Assembly: GCA_001829155.1 (NCBI GenBank)
Contig: MIAO01000068.1
Coordinates: 1-33,715, forward strand
Length of the DNA stretch: 33,715 bases
Source of the DNA: Spirochaetes bacterium GWB1_36_13
GTDB lineage: Bacteria > Spirochaetota > GWB1-36-13
Direction of reading: 5' to 3'
The notes below the pieces were generated by a model, which saw nothing but the letters and a program-made list of their open reading frames with translations, made no database searches and was not told the origin of the DNA. The position numbers and the translations under genes are program-made. Positions 33,647 through 33,715 of this stretch are shown in pieces. The stretch's first letter is position 1, and each line of letters begins with the position of its first letter.

Positions 33647-33715
33647 AAGTAAATAGTCGACCCTGAAAAAGTCATTTTTCAAATAAAAAATCTGAAAATT
33701 TTTTGCCCACAAACC

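Noticed and set aside
33383-33712. Minus-strand frame of 109 codons at the right end
   Set aside because: It is antisense to feoC and the MITE-like element, with no ribosome binding site or recognisable domain.

Overview
The window reads as an AT-rich chromosomal segment of a spirochaete. The best evidence is the pair of tandem FlaB-type periplasmic flagellins, both opening with MIINHNM and carrying the spirochaetal FlaB core. Lipoprotein and Sec signals, an MlaC-like protein and an ApbE lipoprotein fit a diderm envelope. I cannot fix the genus. No tRNA, rRNA, CRISPR array, intact transposon or phage module is visible.

Layout. Positions 200-4840 (minus strand) hold the rimP-nusA-infB translation/transcription operon, with a consensus-like promoter upstream and a terminator just after infB. 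NusA carries an extra C-terminal four-cysteine zinc-ribbon-like tail, and IF-2 carries a seven-copy YPPRD repeat. Next come a small secreted protein, the two flaB genes with a long AT-rich leader, cinA, and a two-CBS-domain protein. Beside an FMN riboswitch controlling ribB lies a short remnant of an IS256-type transposase. Then follow purA, class II aldolase, an NtrC-type sigma-54 activator without a partner kinase, and an ApbE lipoprotein whose stop codon overlaps that of the activator.

Positions 15877-16732 are a gene-free spacer made of nested inverted repeats. After it come an alkaline-phosphatase-superfamily enzyme, a secreted ten-cysteine protein, and the RNA methyltransferases rlmN and trmI. 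Reading away from trmI is a 1386-residue regulator (degenerate protein kinase, AAA-type ATPase, TPR-like helices, GAF, LuxR HTH), overlapped by a secreted TPR plus M23 peptidase gene.

Positions 26021-27650 look like accessory DNA: a 383-residue protein of unknown function coupled by ATGA to a second gene that appears broken by an internal deletion, followed by a palindromic repeat. The right end holds an integral membrane protein, a secreted TPR protein, an MlaC-like protein and a feoA-feoB-feoC ferrous iron uptake operon.

Related short palindromic intergenic repeats (core GAGCGGAGTCGAAG and variants) recur between genes, mostly in the right half. The two least-explained gene sets are the pseudokinase regulator/M23 pair and the 26-27.3 kb coupled pair; neither can be called a new system from sequence alone.
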